A stretch of DNA of 60,685 nt from Brevundimonas intermedia (GCF_027922165.1 NZ_BSFD01000011.1:766960-827644), one strand, 5' to 3'. Numbered from the stretch's first letter, positions 42,245-52,584 are shown. A program made the numbers and translations. Notes: generated by a model not told the origin, from the letters alone.

Positions 42245-44548
42245 TCAGGCCGTCTCTTCTTCCTCGGACTTGGCAGTAACGCCTGTCGCGCTCTTGATGT
42301 CGAAGTCGATCTTGCCGTCCTTCAGCTGGACCTTGACGTGCCCGCCGCGAGTCAGACGCCCGAACAGGATGTCGTCGGCCAGCGGCTTCTTGATCGAGTC
42401 CTGGATGACCCGCGCCAGAGGACGCGCGCCGTACAGTTCGTCGAAGCCGTTCTTGGCGAGCCAGTCGGCCGCCTCGTCGGTCAGCTCGATGGTGATGTTG
42501 CGATCCGCCAGCTGGGCCTCCAGCTGAAGGATGAACTTCGTCACGACCGAACGGATCGTGTCGGCCTGCAGCGGCTTGAAGGCCACGATGGCGTCCAGAC
42601 GGTTGCGGAACTCCGGCGCGAACAGGCGCTGGATGGCCTTGTCGTCCTCGCCCTCGACCTTGCCCCGGCCGAAACCGATGGAGGCGCGGGCATTGTCGGC
42701 GGCGCCGGCGTTGGTCGTCATGATCAGGATGACGTTCCTGAAATCGACCTTCTTGCCGACCGCATCGGTCAGCATGCCGTTGTCCATCACCTGCAACAGG
42801 ATGTTGTAGACGTCCGGGTGCGCCTTCTCGATCTCGTCCAGCAGCACCACCGAGTGCGGGTGCTGATCGACGGCGTCCGTCAGAAGCCCGCCCTGGTCAT
42901 GGCCGACATAACCCGGAGGGGCCCCGATCAGACGGCTGACCGTGTGGCGCTCCATATATTCCGACATGTCGAACCGTTGCATCTCGATGCCCAGGGTGGC
43001 CGAGAGCTGCTTGGCGACCTCGGTCTTGCCCACGCCGGTCGGACCGCTGAACAGGAAGCTGCCGATCGGCTTGTTCGGATCGCGCAGACCCGCTCGCGCC
43101 AGCTTCATGGCCGCCGACACCTGTTCAATGGCCTGTTCCTGACCGAAGACGGCCCGTTTCAGATCAACTTCCAGCTCGCGCAGGCTCTCGGTGTCGGACT
43201 TGGACACCGACTTGGCCGGGATCCGAGCCATCTTGGCGATGACGGTCTCGATCTCCTTCTGACCGATGACCTTCTTGCGCTTGGACTCGACCACCAGCAT
43301 TTGCGACGCACCGGCCTCGTCGATCACGTCGATCGCCTTGTCCGGCAGTTTGCGGTCGGTCATATACCGGGCCGACAGATCGACGGCCGTGCGGATGGCG
43401 CTGTCGGTGTAGCGGACCTTGTGGTGCTGCTCATAATAGGTCTTCAGACCCTTCAGGATCTTCACCGTATCCTCGACCGTCGGCTCGTTGACGTCGATCT
43501 TCTGGAAGCGACGCACCAGGGCGCGATCCTTCTCGAAGTGTTGGCGATATTCCTTGTAGGTCGTCGAACCCATGCACCGCAGTGAACCCGAAGCCAGGGC
43601 CGGCTTCAGCAGGTTCGAGGCGTCCATGGCGCCGCCCGAGGTCGCGCCGGCGCCGATCACCGTGTGGATTTCGTCGATGAAGAGCACGGCGTTTTCGTGG
43701 TTCTCCAACTCCTTGACCACCTGTTTCAGGCGTTCCTCAAAGTCGCCGCGATAGCGCGTACCGGCCAGCAGGGCGCCCATGTCCAGCGAATAGATGGTGG
43801 CGTCCTTGAGGACGTCGGGCACCTCGCCGTTGACGATCTTGCGGGCCAGGCCCTCGGCGATCGCAGTCTTGCCGACGCCTGGATCGCCGACCAGAAGCGG
43901 GTTGTTCTTGGTCCGCCGGCACAGGATCTGGATCGAACGTTCGACCTCGGCCTGACGACCGATCAGGGGATCGACCTTGCCCTGGCGCGACTTCTCGTTG
44001 AGGTCGACGCAATAGGCTTCCAGCGCTTCGCCGCCGGATTTAACGGCCGTGGCGTCCTCGGTTTCTTCGGGCGAAGATCCCTTTGCCGGACGGGTCTCGG
44101 CCGCCCCCGCCTTCTTGGCGATGCCGTGGGCGATGAAGTTGACCGCATCATAGCGGGTCATGTCCTGCTCCTGCAGGAAGTAGGCGGCGTGGCTTTCGCG
44201 CTCGGAGAAGATGGCGACCAGCACATTGGCGCCGGAGACGTCCTCGCGACCGGAAGACTGAACATGTATCACGGCGCGCTGGATGACCCGCTGGAATCCA
44301 GCCGTGGGCTTGGCGTCCTCGCCGTCAGCCGTGGCCAGGGCGGCGAGATCATTGTCGACATAGAGGGTCAGCGCCGCCTTCAGGGCGGTCAAATCCACGT
44401 TGCAGGCGCGCATGACGCCTGACGCATCAGGATCGTCGATCAGCGCGAGCAAGAGGTGCTCAAGCGTCGCATACTCATGCCGGCGCGCGTTGGCGTAGCC
44501 GACGGCGCGGTGCAGGGTTTCTTCGAGAGGACGGGAAAATGAAGGCAT
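42245..44548 (-). CDS. clpA: ATP-dependent Clp protease ATP-binding subunit ClpA
   Basis: An AAA+ unfoldase that feeds substrates to ClpP. The 767-residue protein has two Clp_N repeats at the start ([31 protein letters not shown]), D1 with [13 protein letters not shown] and D2 with [12 protein letters not shown], an intact second Walker B ([13 protein letters not shown]) and the C-terminal small domain. The start at 44548 has GAGGAA just upstream; the frame further upstream is the clpS gene in another frame. It is 13 bp after clpS. Confidence 0.97.
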   Translation of the reverse strand: MPSFSRPLEETLHRAVGYANARRHEYATLEHLLLALIDDPDASGVMRACNVDLTALKAALTLYVDNDLAALATADGEDAKPTAGFQRVIQRAVIHVQSSGREDVSGANVLVAIFSERESHAAYFLQEQDMTRYDAVNFIAHGIAKKAGAAETRPAKGSSPEETEDATAVKSGGEALEAYCVDLNEKSRQGKVDPLIGRQAEVERSIQILCRRTKNNPLLVGDPGVGKTAIAEGLARKIVNGEVPDVLKDATIYSLDMGALLAGTRYRGDFEERLKQVVKELENHENAVLFIDEIHTVIGAGATSGGAMDASNLLKPALASGSLRCMGSTTYKEYRQHFEKDRALVRRFQKIDVNEPTVEDTVKILKGLKTYYEQHHKVRYTDSAIRTAVDLSARYMTDRKLPDKAIDVIDEAGASQMLVVESKRKKVIGQKEIETVIAKMARIPAKSVSKSDTESLRELEVDLKRAVFGQEQAIEQVSAAMKLARAGLRDPNKPIGSFLFSGPTGVGKTEVAKQLSATLGIEMQRFDMSEYMERHTVSRLIGAPPGYVGHDQGGLLTDAVDQHPHSVVLLDEIEKAHPDVYNILLQVMDNGMLTDAVGKKVDFRNVILIMTTNAGAADNARASIGFGRGKVEGEDDKAIQRLFAPEFRNRLDAIVAFKPLQADTIRSVVTKFILQLEAQLADRNITIELTDEAADWLAKNGFDELYGARPLARVIQDSIKKPLADDILFGRLTRGGHVKVQLKDGKIDFDIKSATGVTAKSEEEETA

Positions 44549-44561
44549 CGGAAGGTTCCTC

Positions 44562-44891
44562 TCAGTCCTTTTCCATCGTGCATTGCAGCGGGTGCTGGTG
44601 GCGGCGCGCGGTTTCGATGACCTGCGCGACCTTGGTCTCGGCGACCTCGTAGGTGAAGACGCCGCACACCCCCACGCCGTGCTGATGCACATGCAGCATG
44701 ACGCGGGTGGCTTCTTCCCGGCTCTTTTGGAAGAACCGCTCCAGCACATAGACGACGAATTCCATCGGCGTGTAGTCGTCGTTCAGGATCAGCACCCGGT
44801 ACAACGAGGGCTTCTGAAGCTTCGGCTTTGTTTCAGTGATGGTGGCGGCGCCTGCGCCGCCCCCGGTTTCACCGGGCCTTTGTATGGGCAT
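44562..44891 (-). CDS. clpS: ClpS adaptor protein
   Basis: Binds N-end-rule substrates and delivers them to ClpA. The 109-residue protein has the typical flexible N terminus and the ClpS core [46 protein letters not shown] and the C-terminal [10 protein letters not shown], with the substrate-pocket DD residues. It forms an operon with clpA. Confidence 0.97.
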   Translation of the reverse strand: MPIQRPGETGGGAGAATITETKPKLQKPSLYRVLILNDDYTPMEFVVYVLERFFQKSREEATRVMLHVHQHGVGVCGVFTYEVAETKVAQVIETARRHQHPLQCTMEKD

Positions 44892-45006
44892 TCGTATTCC
44901 GTAATCGGGGAGTCGTCTTGGCTATCAGATAGGGAATGATGGCCTGAATTGAAGCGGCGTCCAGTCACAGGTTTCGTGAAACCCAAACCCCTGTCGCCAA
45001 AATGAA

Positions 45007-45036
45007 AAAAGCCCCGGGGCGAACCCCGGGGCTTTT
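45007..45036 (-). terminator. Intrinsic terminator of the phasin gene
   Basis: A 13-bp perfect stem, AAAAGCCCCGGGG / CCCCGGGGCTTTT, with a CGAA loop and a T-run on the minus strand. It separates the phasin gene from clpS. Confidence 0.9.
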
Positions 45037-45058
45037 CAGATAGTCGGCGATGCGGCGA

Positions 45059-45529
45059 TCAGCGGGCGGCCTGGAAGGTCTCGACCGACTCGGTCACCCG
45101 TTCGTTGATCGGCTTCAGGCTGTCCTTAACCGTCGAAGTCAGGATCTCGTTCGTCTTGGTCAGCTCGGACATGTAGCGTTCCATGGACTTCTTGGCCCAG
45201 TTAGTCTGGAGCTCGAAGAACTCCTGCACAGAGCGGGCCGTCGAGAGTTCCTTGCTGGCGGCCACGCCGTCTTCCCAGGATGTCTTGGCGAAGCCCAGAG
45301 CCTGCTGCGAAAGGGCTTCTGCGCCCTTTTGAGCGACCGTGGCCGACTCGACCATGGCGTCCAGGTTCTTCTTGCCGTGGGCGTTCAACTCGCTCAGCGA
45401 GGCCACCGACTTGTCGATGCCTTCGCGAAGCGCCTTGGCGCCGGCGACTTGGAAGGTCTCAGCCTGGGCTTTCGCCTTGGCGGCGGTCTGCTCGACGGTC
45501 TTCTTCACGGTTTCGGCGCTGTCGGCCAT
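45059..45529 (-). CDS. Phasin family protein
   Basis: A 156-residue, largely helical protein (ADSAETVKKTVEQTAAKAKAQAETFQVAGAKAL...LQTNWAKKSMERYMSEL) of the phasin family that coats polyhydroxyalkanoate granules or acts more generally as a surface-binding protein. The start at 45529 follows GGAGAC; the longer in-frame extension is unlikely. Followed by a strong terminator, so it is monocistronic. Confidence 0.92.
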   Translation of the reverse strand: MADSAETVKKTVEQTAAKAKAQAETFQVAGAKALREGIDKSVASLSELNAHGKKNLDAMVESATVAQKGAEALSQQALGFAKTSWEDGVAASKELSTARSVQEFFELQTNWAKKSMERYMSELTKTNEILTSTVKDSLKPINERVTESVETFQAAR

Positions 45530-45811
45530 GGTCGTGTCTCCAGAGTTATGAGCCTGCAGGGGAATAAGGCACGGCGGCATTCAATCACGAGGCGAACCTC
45601 GTTCGGCCGCTTTATGCTGCAAGCGCGAAGACCAATCAAGTTAATTTTGTGCGCCGCAACATATGAACAACGATAACCCCGTTCTCCGCTTCAAATTCGC
45701 GTTGACGACCGGTTAACCACCATGAAACCCCACGTTCTTATGTTAGGTCTTCAATCGCGTCGGCCGGGGGGCCTGTCGCACCCTGAGTTCAAGCGAGGGT
45801 CGTAACCGCCC

Positions 45812-47269
45812 ATGATTTCCTTCGTCCGTCGTGGCCTATTCGCCCTGCTCGCGCTTTCCATAGCCCTGGGCGCCAACGTCCGTTCGATCGAGGCGCAGTC
45901 GCAGGAAAACAGCCGCTACGCCGCCATTGTCATCGACGCCGCCTCGGGCGAAGTCCTGTTTGCACGCCACGCCGACAGCCGCCGCTATCCGGCGTCCCTG
46001 ACCAAGATGATGACCTTGTATCTGGCCTTCGAGGCTCTCTCTCAGGGCAAGGTCAAGGCGGAAGACGTTCTGACCGTGTCCTCACGAGCGGCTTCGGAAC
46101 CGCCGTCCAAACTGGGACTGGCGGCGGGCCAGACCATCACCCTAGACGACGCCATGCGCGCCACAGCCGTGCGGTCCGCCAACGACATGGCCGTCGTCAT
46201 CGCCGAACATGTCGGCGGGTCGGAAGCCCGTTTCACCACCTTGATGACCCAGAAGGCGTCGCAGTTGGGCATGAGCCAGACCCGCTACTACACCGCCAAT
46301 GGCCTGCCCGACGCACGGCAGGTCACGACGGCGCGCGACCAGGCCATCCTGGCGCGGGCCATCATGCGGGACTTCCCCCAGTATTACAGCTATTTCGGCC
46401 TGCACGACTGGGCCTACAACGGTCGCAACTATCGCAATACCAACGGCCTGTTGCCGACCGGAAACGGCTATGACGGCATGAAGACCGGCTACACCAACGC
46501 CTCGGGCTACAATCTGGCGGCCTCGGCGGTGCGCGACGGCCGTCGCCTGATCACGATCGTGCTGGGCGGTCGCTCCAGCGCCAGCCGCAACGCCCATGTC
46601 GCGGAGCTGATGGACACGGGCTTCGAGGTCGAGCGCCGCCGCAGCCAGGGCGAAAATATTCAGATCGCCCAGTCCTTCTTCGAGCAACGCGGCTTCGGCC
46701 TGGGCGAGACCAGCGCGCCGATCGCCTATGCTTCGCTCGCCAATGACGACGAGGACGGCATGGGGGCGGAATCCAGCGCCGTCGCCTATACGGCGGCTGC
46801 GGCGCCGACGGTTCTGCCCACACGGGTCACCCCCTTCCCGTCCGAACGCAGCGCCGCCGCCAGCCAGCGTGCGGCGGCCACGGCCCAGGCGGCCGGAACG
46901 ACCCAGCGCGCACCCGCCAATGTGACCGCTTCTCTGAACGGGGCCCCCACCGGCGCCGCGGTGGCCGCCTCCACCACTCCGCGCCGCGCGACGCTCCCGC
47001 CCGCACGCGAGCCGGCCCGCACCGCCCGCCCCGCCGGCCGCTGGGCGGTCCAGGTCGGCGCCTTTAGGGATGAGAAAGTCGCCACGGACTGGCTGACCGA
47101 GGTCAATCGCCGCTTCCGCACCCAGTTCGCCAGCGCCGAACGCAATGTGCAGACGGCCGGCGACTGGTACCGGTCGCGCTTCACGGGTCTCACCGAGGAC
47201 GCCGCCAAGGCCGCTTGCGACGCCCTGTCCGAACGCCGCGTCACCTGTATGGTCGTTCGCCCGGACTAA
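45812..47269 (+). CDS. D-alanyl-D-alanine carboxypeptidase with SPOR domain
   Basis: A 485-residue PBP5/DacA-type enzyme that trims peptidoglycan pentapeptides. The signal peptide is followed by SxxK Ser62-Lys65 (PASLTKMM), SxN Ser122-Asn124 (RSANDMA) and KTG Lys224-Gly226. A low-complexity Ala/Thr/Pro linker leads to a C-terminal SPOR domain (WAVQVGAFRDEKVATDWLTEV, ARFTG-like), which binds denuded glycan and would target the enzyme to the septum. The 282 bp upstream hold the divergent phasin promoter region and no gene. Confidence 0.95.
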   Translation: MISFVRRGLFALLALSIALGANVRSIEAQSQENSRYAAIVIDAASGEVLFARHADSRRYPASLTKMMTLYLAFEALSQGKVKAEDVLTVSSRAASEPPSKLGLAAGQTITLDDAMRATAVRSANDMAVVIAEHVGGSEARFTTLMTQKASQLGMSQTRYYTANGLPDARQVTTARDQAILARAIMRDFPQYYSYFGLHDWAYNGRNYRNTNGLLPTGNGYDGMKTGYTNASGYNLAASAVRDGRRLITIVLGGRSSASRNAHVAELMDTGFEVERRRSQGENIQIAQSFFEQRGFGLGETSAPIAYASLANDDEDGMGAESSAVAYTAAAAPTVLPTRVTPFPSERSAAASQRAAATAQAAGTTQRAPANVTASLNGAPTGAAVAASTTPRRATLPPAREPARTARPAGRWAVQVGAFRDEKVATDWLTEVNRRFRTQFASAERNVQTAGDWYRSRFTGLTEDAAKAACDALSERRVTCMVVRPD

Positions 47270-47272
47270 ACC

Positions 47273-48961
47273 TCAGGCCTTGGCGATCCGGCCGCCGCCG
47301 CCCTCTATGGCGTCGAGCAGATCCATCACGTCCTCTATCGTGTTCGCTTCGCGCGCGGGCTTGTCCCAGCGGATCCGGCTGACCCGCGGAAAGCGCATGG
47401 CGACGCCTGACTTATGACGTGTCGATCTCTGCAAGCCTTCGAAGGCGATCTCCAGAACTAGGCCGAAGTCGCGCGCGGCCCGAACGGATCGCACCGGTCC
47501 GAACCGTTCGACCGTGTGGTCCCGCACGAACTTGTCCAGCTGCTTCAGTTCCTCATCGGTGAACCCGAAATAGGCCTTGCCCACCGGAGTCAGCGCGCCC
47601 TCCGGGGTCCAGACGCCGAAGGTGTAGTCGGAATAAAAACTGGATCGTTTGCCGTGCCCCCGCTGGGCGTACATCAGCACGGCATCAATGACGTGAGGAT
47701 CGCGTTTCCATTTGAACCACGGCCCCTTGGGACGTCCCGCCAGATAGGGACTGTCCCAACGCTTCAGCATCAGGCCTTCGGCCGCCGCCCCGACCGGCGG
47801 ATCGGCCCGCAGCCCGGCCAGCTTCGCCCAGTCTTGATAAGGCACAAGGGGCGACAGGTGTAGGCGCGTTCCGGAATGCCCCTGGACCAGCGCCTCGAGG
47901 CGCGCCCGCCGAGCCCGCAAAGGCAAGGCCCGCAGGTCTTCGGCCCCCTCGGCCAGGATGTCGTAGGCGACCACCGCCGCCGGGAAGGCCGCCATGGCCT
48001 TGGCGTCAACCGTCTTGCGGTTCAGCCGCTGCTGCAGATCGCCAAAAGGCGCGATCACGCCTTCGCGCCAGACCACCAGTTCGCCGTCCAGCGCGCCTTC
48101 GAAGGTCAGCGCCTCAACCACATCAGGAAAGGCGGCAGATATTTCATCGCCGGTGCGGGACCAGAGCTTGCGAACATCGCCCTCGACCACAGCCTGAACG
48201 CGGATGCCGTCCCACTTCCATTCCGCGGCATAGTCGTCCGGGTTCATCTTCGGAAAATCGACCGCCTCGTCCACAGCGACCGCCAGCATCACCGGCCGGA
48301 AACGTCCCGGCGCATCCGGGCTGGGCCGTTCCGCCCTGCCCTCCAGCCAGGCGAACAGGTCGCCATAGGGTGGCGGGACCGCATGCCAGACCTCCTCGAT
48401 GGCCGAGACATCGACCGGATCGAGAACCACAGTCGCCTCGGCCCCATCCGGGGAGGGAGCAACGGTAATTTCCGCGGGCCGGATCATCGCCGCCGCCGTC
48501 TTGGCGAGCCGCGCCGACAAGCCGACGCGCAGGCCGCCGGTCATCAGCTTCAGCAGCGCCCAACGGCCCTTCGGCTCCAGCGTGTCCAGCCAGCCCTCCA
48601 GCAGTCCCTTGACCTCGGACCGGCCTGCCGTGCGCAAAGCCTCAACCACCTCCGCCAGTTCCGGCTCGCGGTTTGGCCTTAGGTCGGGCGGAGCCGGCCA
48701 TATCAGGGCGACCGTCTCCGCCAGATCGCCGACATAGTCATAGGACCAACCGAACAGCACCCCGTCCACCCGCGCCTCGACCGCCTTTCGGATCATGGCG
48801 GGCTTGGCCGCGTCGAAGGTCAGGTCCCCGGTCAAGGCCGCTAAGGCCCAGCCCCGGTCAGGATCGGGGGTCGCCCTGAGGTAATCCCTGAGCAGCACCA
48901 GTTTGGCGTTCCGCGATGCGGTCAGCGACAGACGATCCAGAAGCTCGGCGAAAGCGCGCAT
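47273..48961 (-). CDS. ATP-dependent DNA ligase (LigC-type, cisplatin-response family)
   Basis: A 562-residue ATP-dependent DNA ligase. Motif I lysine is Lys249 in AEWKWDGIRVQAV; other motifs are FEGALDGELVVW, LMLKRWDSPYLAGR and the C-terminal KWKRDPHVIDAVL. It has the N-terminal extension of the alphaproteobacterial cisplatin damage-response ligases. The usual partner genes (ligase-associated exonuclease, helicase, PdeM) are not next to it. It is convergent with the carboxypeptidase gene. Confidence 0.9.
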   Translation of the reverse strand: MRAFAELLDRLSLTASRNAKLVLLRDYLRATPDPDRGWALAALTGDLTFDAAKPAMIRKAVEARVDGVLFGWSYDYVGDLAETVALIWPAPPDLRPNREPELAEVVEALRTAGRSEVKGLLEGWLDTLEPKGRWALLKLMTGGLRVGLSARLAKTAAAMIRPAEITVAPSPDGAEATVVLDPVDVSAIEEVWHAVPPPYGDLFAWLEGRAERPSPDAPGRFRPVMLAVAVDEAVDFPKMNPDDYAAEWKWDGIRVQAVVEGDVRKLWSRTGDEISAAFPDVVEALTFEGALDGELVVWREGVIAPFGDLQQRLNRKTVDAKAMAAFPAAVVAYDILAEGAEDLRALPLRARRARLEALVQGHSGTRLHLSPLVPYQDWAKLAGLRADPPVGAAAEGLMLKRWDSPYLAGRPKGPWFKWKRDPHVIDAVLMYAQRGHGKRSSFYSDYTFGVWTPEGALTPVGKAYFGFTDEELKQLDKFVRDHTVERFGPVRSVRAARDFGLVLEIAFEGLQRSTRHKSGVAMRFPRVSRIRWDKPAREANTIEDVMDLLDAIEGGGGRIAKA

Positions 48962-49010
48962 GATGGTCCATCTTGGGCGTCCGCAGCGTCGCCGTCACCC
49001 AGAACGAAAA

Positions 49011-49038
49011 ACGCCCCGGAGGTTTCCCTTCGGGGCGT
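49011..49038 (-). terminator. Intrinsic terminator of the RcnB-like gene
   Basis: ACGCCCCG (49011-49018) and CGGGGCGT (49031-49038) form an 8-bp stem, followed on the minus strand by TTTTTCG. It also separates this gene from the ligase gene on the same strand. Confidence 0.75.
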
Positions 49039-49055
49039 CTTCGATCAGACCAGGA

Positions 49056-49526
49056 TCAGTTGAAAAGACCGGCGATAACGGCGGTGATCAGACCGCCGGC
49101 GACCGCCGCCAGCACCACATCGTTTCCGCTGCGGACATATTGATAGCCGCGCGGCGGCGCGCGCAGACCGTAACGGCCGTAGTCGTTCACCACATAGGCG
49201 TTGGTGCGATAGTAGGACGGCATCCGCTGGCCGTAGCTCCAAGTCCGGACCGTATAACCCCGGGGAGGCGCATACCGCGGCGCATTGTAGCGGCGCTGGG
49301 CCTGCTGCCAGCGCGCATAAGCACGCTGATCCTGACGCGCTTCCTGGCGCTGCTCCTGGCGATAGTCGCGCCGCTCGTCACGACGATCATCTCGCCTATC
49401 GTCGCGTCTGTCCTGACGCTGCTCATAGCGACGATCATCGCGGGACTGTGCCGATGCGGCGCCGGCCGCGCCGAGTGTTGTGGTGGCCAGAACCGCGGCC
49501 ATAGTGGCGGTGAGGATCTTCTTCAT
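49056..49526 (-). CDS. RcnB-like exported protein with Arg/Asp/Gln repeats
   Basis: A 156-residue exported protein: a signal peptide ending GAASAQ, a charged, low-complexity stretch (RRDDRRDDRRDERRDY, then RQEQRQEARQDQR), the RcnB-type aromatic motif (TVRTWSYGQRMPSYYRT, YGLRAPPRGYQYVRSG) and a hydrophobic C-terminal segment (VVLAAVAGGLITAVIAGLF). RcnB is a periplasmic protein linked to nickel/cobalt homeostasis in enterobacteria. Role here unknown. The start at 49526 has GGAGA upstream. Confidence 0.85.
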   Translation of the reverse strand: MKKILTATMAAVLATTTLGAAGAASAQSRDDRRYEQRQDRRDDRRDDRRDERRDYRQEQRQEARQDQRAYARWQQAQRRYNAPRYAPPRGYTVRTWSYGQRMPSYYRTNAYVVNDYGRYGLRAPPRGYQYVRSGNDVVLAAVAGGLITAVIAGLFN

Positions 49527-49649
49527 CGTGATGTCTCCATCTGCGGTCGAACCATTCGACTTGCCCGCACTATGAAGATCCACGACTGAGGCTGGGCTGA
49601 ACCGTCCGGGTCGCCTCCCGTTCAGACCAGGACCGGGTTTCGGCCTCAA

Positions 49650-51467
49650 TCAGGCGGCGACCGACTGCTCCGTGCTCGAGCCTGAACGGCCCACGGCTTC
49701 TCTTCCGCCGGGGACGCGGCACATCATTTCAGCAAGGGCGCCGAAATCGATGGGTTTGGTCAGATAGGCGTCCGCACCGGCGTTCAACCCCGCCTGATGG
49801 TCTTCTTTGCGGGCCGAGGCGGACAGCACGACAATCGGCGTCTCGGCGTTCGCTCCTCCGCCCTCCCGGATCAGGCGAGTCGCCGTCAGGCCGTCCATCA
49901 CCGGCATATTGACGTCCATGATGATCAGGTCGAACGGCTGCGTCTGCGCCGCCTCGACAGCCAGCCGGCCGTCCTCCGCCGTAACGGTGACATGAGACGC
50001 TGTGCTCATCCAGGCTTCCAGGATCATGCGGTTGACCGGGTGGTCCTCAACCACCAGCACCCGCAGGCGCTCGACACATTCAGCCGGGGCCTCGATGACT
50101 TCGGCGGCTGCGGGACGGGCCCATTCCACGACGTCCGCTTCCACAGTCAGGGTGAAGCATGAGCCCTCGCCGACCGTCGAGGTCACAGCGATGTCGCCGT
50201 GCATGATGTTGGCCATTCGCCGTGCAATGGTAAGGCCCAGCCCGGTGCCGCCGAACCGGCGCGTCGAGGACGCATCGACCTGGGTAAAGGGTTGGAACAG
50301 CCGCTCAAGATCGGCCGGCGATATGCCCGCGCCGCTGTCTTTTACGGAAAACTCGAAACCAACCCTACGGTCGGAAATGCGATGCCCTCGAACCACGTAG
50401 CGAATCTCGCCGACGTCCGTGAACTTGACCGCATTGGACAGAAGGTTCTGCACCACCTGGCAAACTCGCAGGGGATCGCCGCGCACGACCGAGGGGATTT
50501 CGCCTTCCCATTCTGAAACGAAGGTCAGGCCCTTGGCCTCGGCCTGGGCTTCGAACGGACCGGTGATCCGGCGCTGCAGATCCTCCACGACGACATCGAC
50601 GACCTCGAAGGTCATCTTGCCTGCCTCGATCTTGGTCATGTCGAGGATGTCGTTCAGCAGCGACAGAAGATTGTCGCCCGAATTGCGGATGATCGACAGA
50701 TATTCGCGCTGCGCACCTTCGAGACGGGTCGCGCTGAGCAACTGGGCGGCGCCCAGAACCCCGTTCATCGGGGTGCGGAGTTCATGCGAAATGACGCCCA
50801 GGAAGTTCGACTTGGCGTCATTAGCAGCGTTCGCCTTGTCACGCGCCGCCTCCAACTCCTCGATCAGATGGGCCTGATGGGCCTGGAAGGCGTCAATCCG
50901 CCCTTCCCTCAGCATGGTCATGGTGACGAGAACGAACAGACATGCCGCCGTGAATGGCAACACCGCCAGCATCGACCAGAACTCGGGCTTGCCCCACAGG
51001 CTGAGCAGGATTATCCCCGCTGCGCCGGCATAGGGCGACGAGATAATCATGGCCTGACGAGGCGAACTGCGTAACTGGGCGAAGACCAGCACGAAGCCCG
51101 AAATGATCAGGGCAATGGCGAGTGGACGGCCAAACGCAGCGTCGGAGAACCAGGCCATCAATGGGGCGATGGCCCATGCCGCGGTCGTAGCGGCGCCGAC
51201 GGCGGGGAAAACCATGCCCCAACCGACATCAACCCTGTGGCTCAGCTTATGTTCGACGACGCCACGGATGGAACCAGCCGCGACTGTGATGACGAACCAC
51301 AGCATCGCCTGCCACCATGCCACAGTCCCCAGCAAACCCAGGGCCCAGGTGGCGATGATGATGTAGCGCAGATACTGCGTCTGCAGGATCGCCGTCAGGG
51401 CCTGGGCGGGGTCGCCCGCGCGTCGATCACCGGCAAAGGCCTTGGCCACCCCGTCAGATTCCACCAT
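49650..51467 (-). CDS. Hybrid sensor histidine kinase
   Basis: A 605-residue membrane kinase. About six transmembrane helices (residues 33-185) are followed by a coiled coil, HisKA with the phospho-acceptor His228 (ISHELRTPMNG), an HATPase domain (NLLSNAVKFT, DSGAGI, FGGTGLGLTIA) and a C-terminal REC with Asp518 (LIIMDVNMPVMDG). No periplasmic sensor domain is present, so the membrane helices may themselves sense. Start at 51467 follows GGGAC. A partner phosphotransferase is not evident. Confidence 0.92.
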   Translation of the reverse strand: MVESDGVAKAFAGDRRAGDPAQALTAILQTQYLRYIIIATWALGLLGTVAWWQAMLWFVITVAAGSIRGVVEHKLSHRVDVGWGMVFPAVGAATTAAWAIAPLMAWFSDAAFGRPLAIALIISGFVLVFAQLRSSPRQAMIISSPYAGAAGIILLSLWGKPEFWSMLAVLPFTAACLFVLVTMTMLREGRIDAFQAHQAHLIEELEAARDKANAANDAKSNFLGVISHELRTPMNGVLGAAQLLSATRLEGAQREYLSIIRNSGDNLLSLLNDILDMTKIEAGKMTFEVVDVVVEDLQRRITGPFEAQAEAKGLTFVSEWEGEIPSVVRGDPLRVCQVVQNLLSNAVKFTDVGEIRYVVRGHRISDRRVGFEFSVKDSGAGISPADLERLFQPFTQVDASSTRRFGGTGLGLTIARRMANIMHGDIAVTSTVGEGSCFTLTVEADVVEWARPAAAEVIEAPAECVERLRVLVVEDHPVNRMILEAWMSTASHVTVTAEDGRLAVEAAQTQPFDLIIMDVNMPVMDGLTATRLIREGGGANAETPIVVLSASARKEDHQAGLNAGADAYLTKPIDFGALAEMMCRVPGGREAVGRSGSSTEQSVAA

Positions 51468-51551
51468 GTCCCAGCCGTCCCCACGTTCTGTTTGGTCGCA
51501 TGACGCTAGGGCGAAGGTTCTAAGACGGAGTGAACGCTGGTTTTTGCGCAA

Positions 51552-51857
51552 TCACGCACTGTGGACAATCTCACTCGGCGCGAGCGCCTTGATCGACAGG
51601 GCGTGAATCGGCCCCGCCAGTTCATCCCTAAGCAGTCCGTTGACCGTTCTTTGCCGCAGCACCCTGGACTGCCCCTCGAACGCGGCGGACACGACCGTCA
51701 GATTGAAGTGGGTTTCCCCTCCCGGCTGGGCGTCCATGCCGCCCTCATGGTGATGGCCGGCGTGCCGCCAGCTGTCGTCCTCGATCTCCAGCCGTTGCGG
51801 CGATAGCGCGGCGCTCAGTTTTTCGCGGATAATCTTCGCCACGGGGCCGTCTGACAT
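51552..51857 (-). CDS. BolA family protein
   Basis: A 101-residue BolA-type protein, which works with monothiol glutaredoxins in iron-sulfur/redox handling and morphology control. The pattern IREKLSAALSPQRLEIEDDSWRHAGH, then HFNLTVVSAAFEGQSRVLRQRTVNGLLRDEL and IHALSIKALAP, is diagnostic, with the conserved His-rich HHHEGG. Divergent from the J-domain gene with a 45-bp gap. Confidence 0.93.
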   Translation of the reverse strand: MSDGPVAKIIREKLSAALSPQRLEIEDDSWRHAGHHHEGGMDAQPGGETHFNLTVVSAAFEGQSRVLRQRTVNGLLRDELAGPIHALSIKALAPSEIVHSA

Positions 51858-51902
51858 GATCGTTTCCTTGAAGAGGTCCAAATCCGCACTACACTTCGTG
51901 TG

Positions 51903-52571
51903 ATGTCCGCCTTCTTTCAATACAAGCCGCGCTTCACCGACATCCGGGTGAAACCGCCGAAGGCCGAGGAGGAAGCCGCCAAGGCCGACGTCCTGCACCT
52001 CAAGCCCGGCGAAAAACCCTGCCAATGGCCTGACTGCCGCAAGGCCGCAACGGCCAAGGCCCCCAAGTCGCGCGAGCGGCTGAACGACTTTTACGAATTC
52101 TGCCAGGCCCACGCGGGCGAGTACAACAAGGGCTGGAACTTCTATGCCGGCATGAGCGAGGGCGAGGTCCGTACTCTTCAGGAGAACGAAGCCATGACCG
52201 GCGGCCGCCCGACCTGGGAGATGCAAGCCGGCAAGTTCACGCGCGAAGCCGCCGCCTTCTCCGCCAAGATGGGCACGGCCAACAACACCGGTGCCGGCTC
52301 CTGGCGCGACAGCTTCGGCCTGTTCGGCCGCCGGGGCGACCAGGCGCCGCAATCGCCGACCGAGGACCGCCGAATCGGCAAGCTGGAACGCGCCGCCCTG
52401 GCCGACCTGGATCTCGACCCCGGCGCCGACAAGGTCAAGATCAAGGCCCAGTACCACGACCTGCTGAAACGGTTTCACCCCGACACCAACGGTGGCGACC
52501 GCGGCGCCGAGGCCAAGCTTCAACGCGTGATCAAGGCCTGGAAGACGTTGAAGAAGGCCGGACTGGCCTAA
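51903..52571 (+). CDS. J-domain protein
   Basis: A 222-residue co-chaperone-like protein with a C-terminal J domain whose HPD motif lies in YHDLLKRFHPDTNGGD. The N-terminal part has a Cys pair (PCQWPDCRKA and FYEFCQAHAGEYNKGWNFYAG) conserved in alphaproteobacterial J-proteins of this type. It probably stimulates an Hsp70. The ATG at 51903 is preferred over the adjoining GTG at 51900. Confidence 0.88.
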   Translation: MSAFFQYKPRFTDIRVKPPKAEEEAAKADVLHLKPGEKPCQWPDCRKAATAKAPKSRERLNDFYEFCQAHAGEYNKGWNFYAGMSEGEVRTLQENEAMTGGRPTWEMQAGKFTREAAAFSAKMGTANNTGAGSWRDSFGLFGRRGDQAPQSPTEDRRIGKLERAALADLDLDPGADKVKIKAQYHDLLKRFHPDTNGGDRGAEAKLQRVIKAWKTLKKAGLA

Positions 52572-52584
52572 GGCGGCGTCGCGC

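Noticed and set aside
44549..44749. An N-terminal extension of ClpA
   Set aside because: It overlaps clpS in another frame; the family start and ribosome binding site are at 44548.
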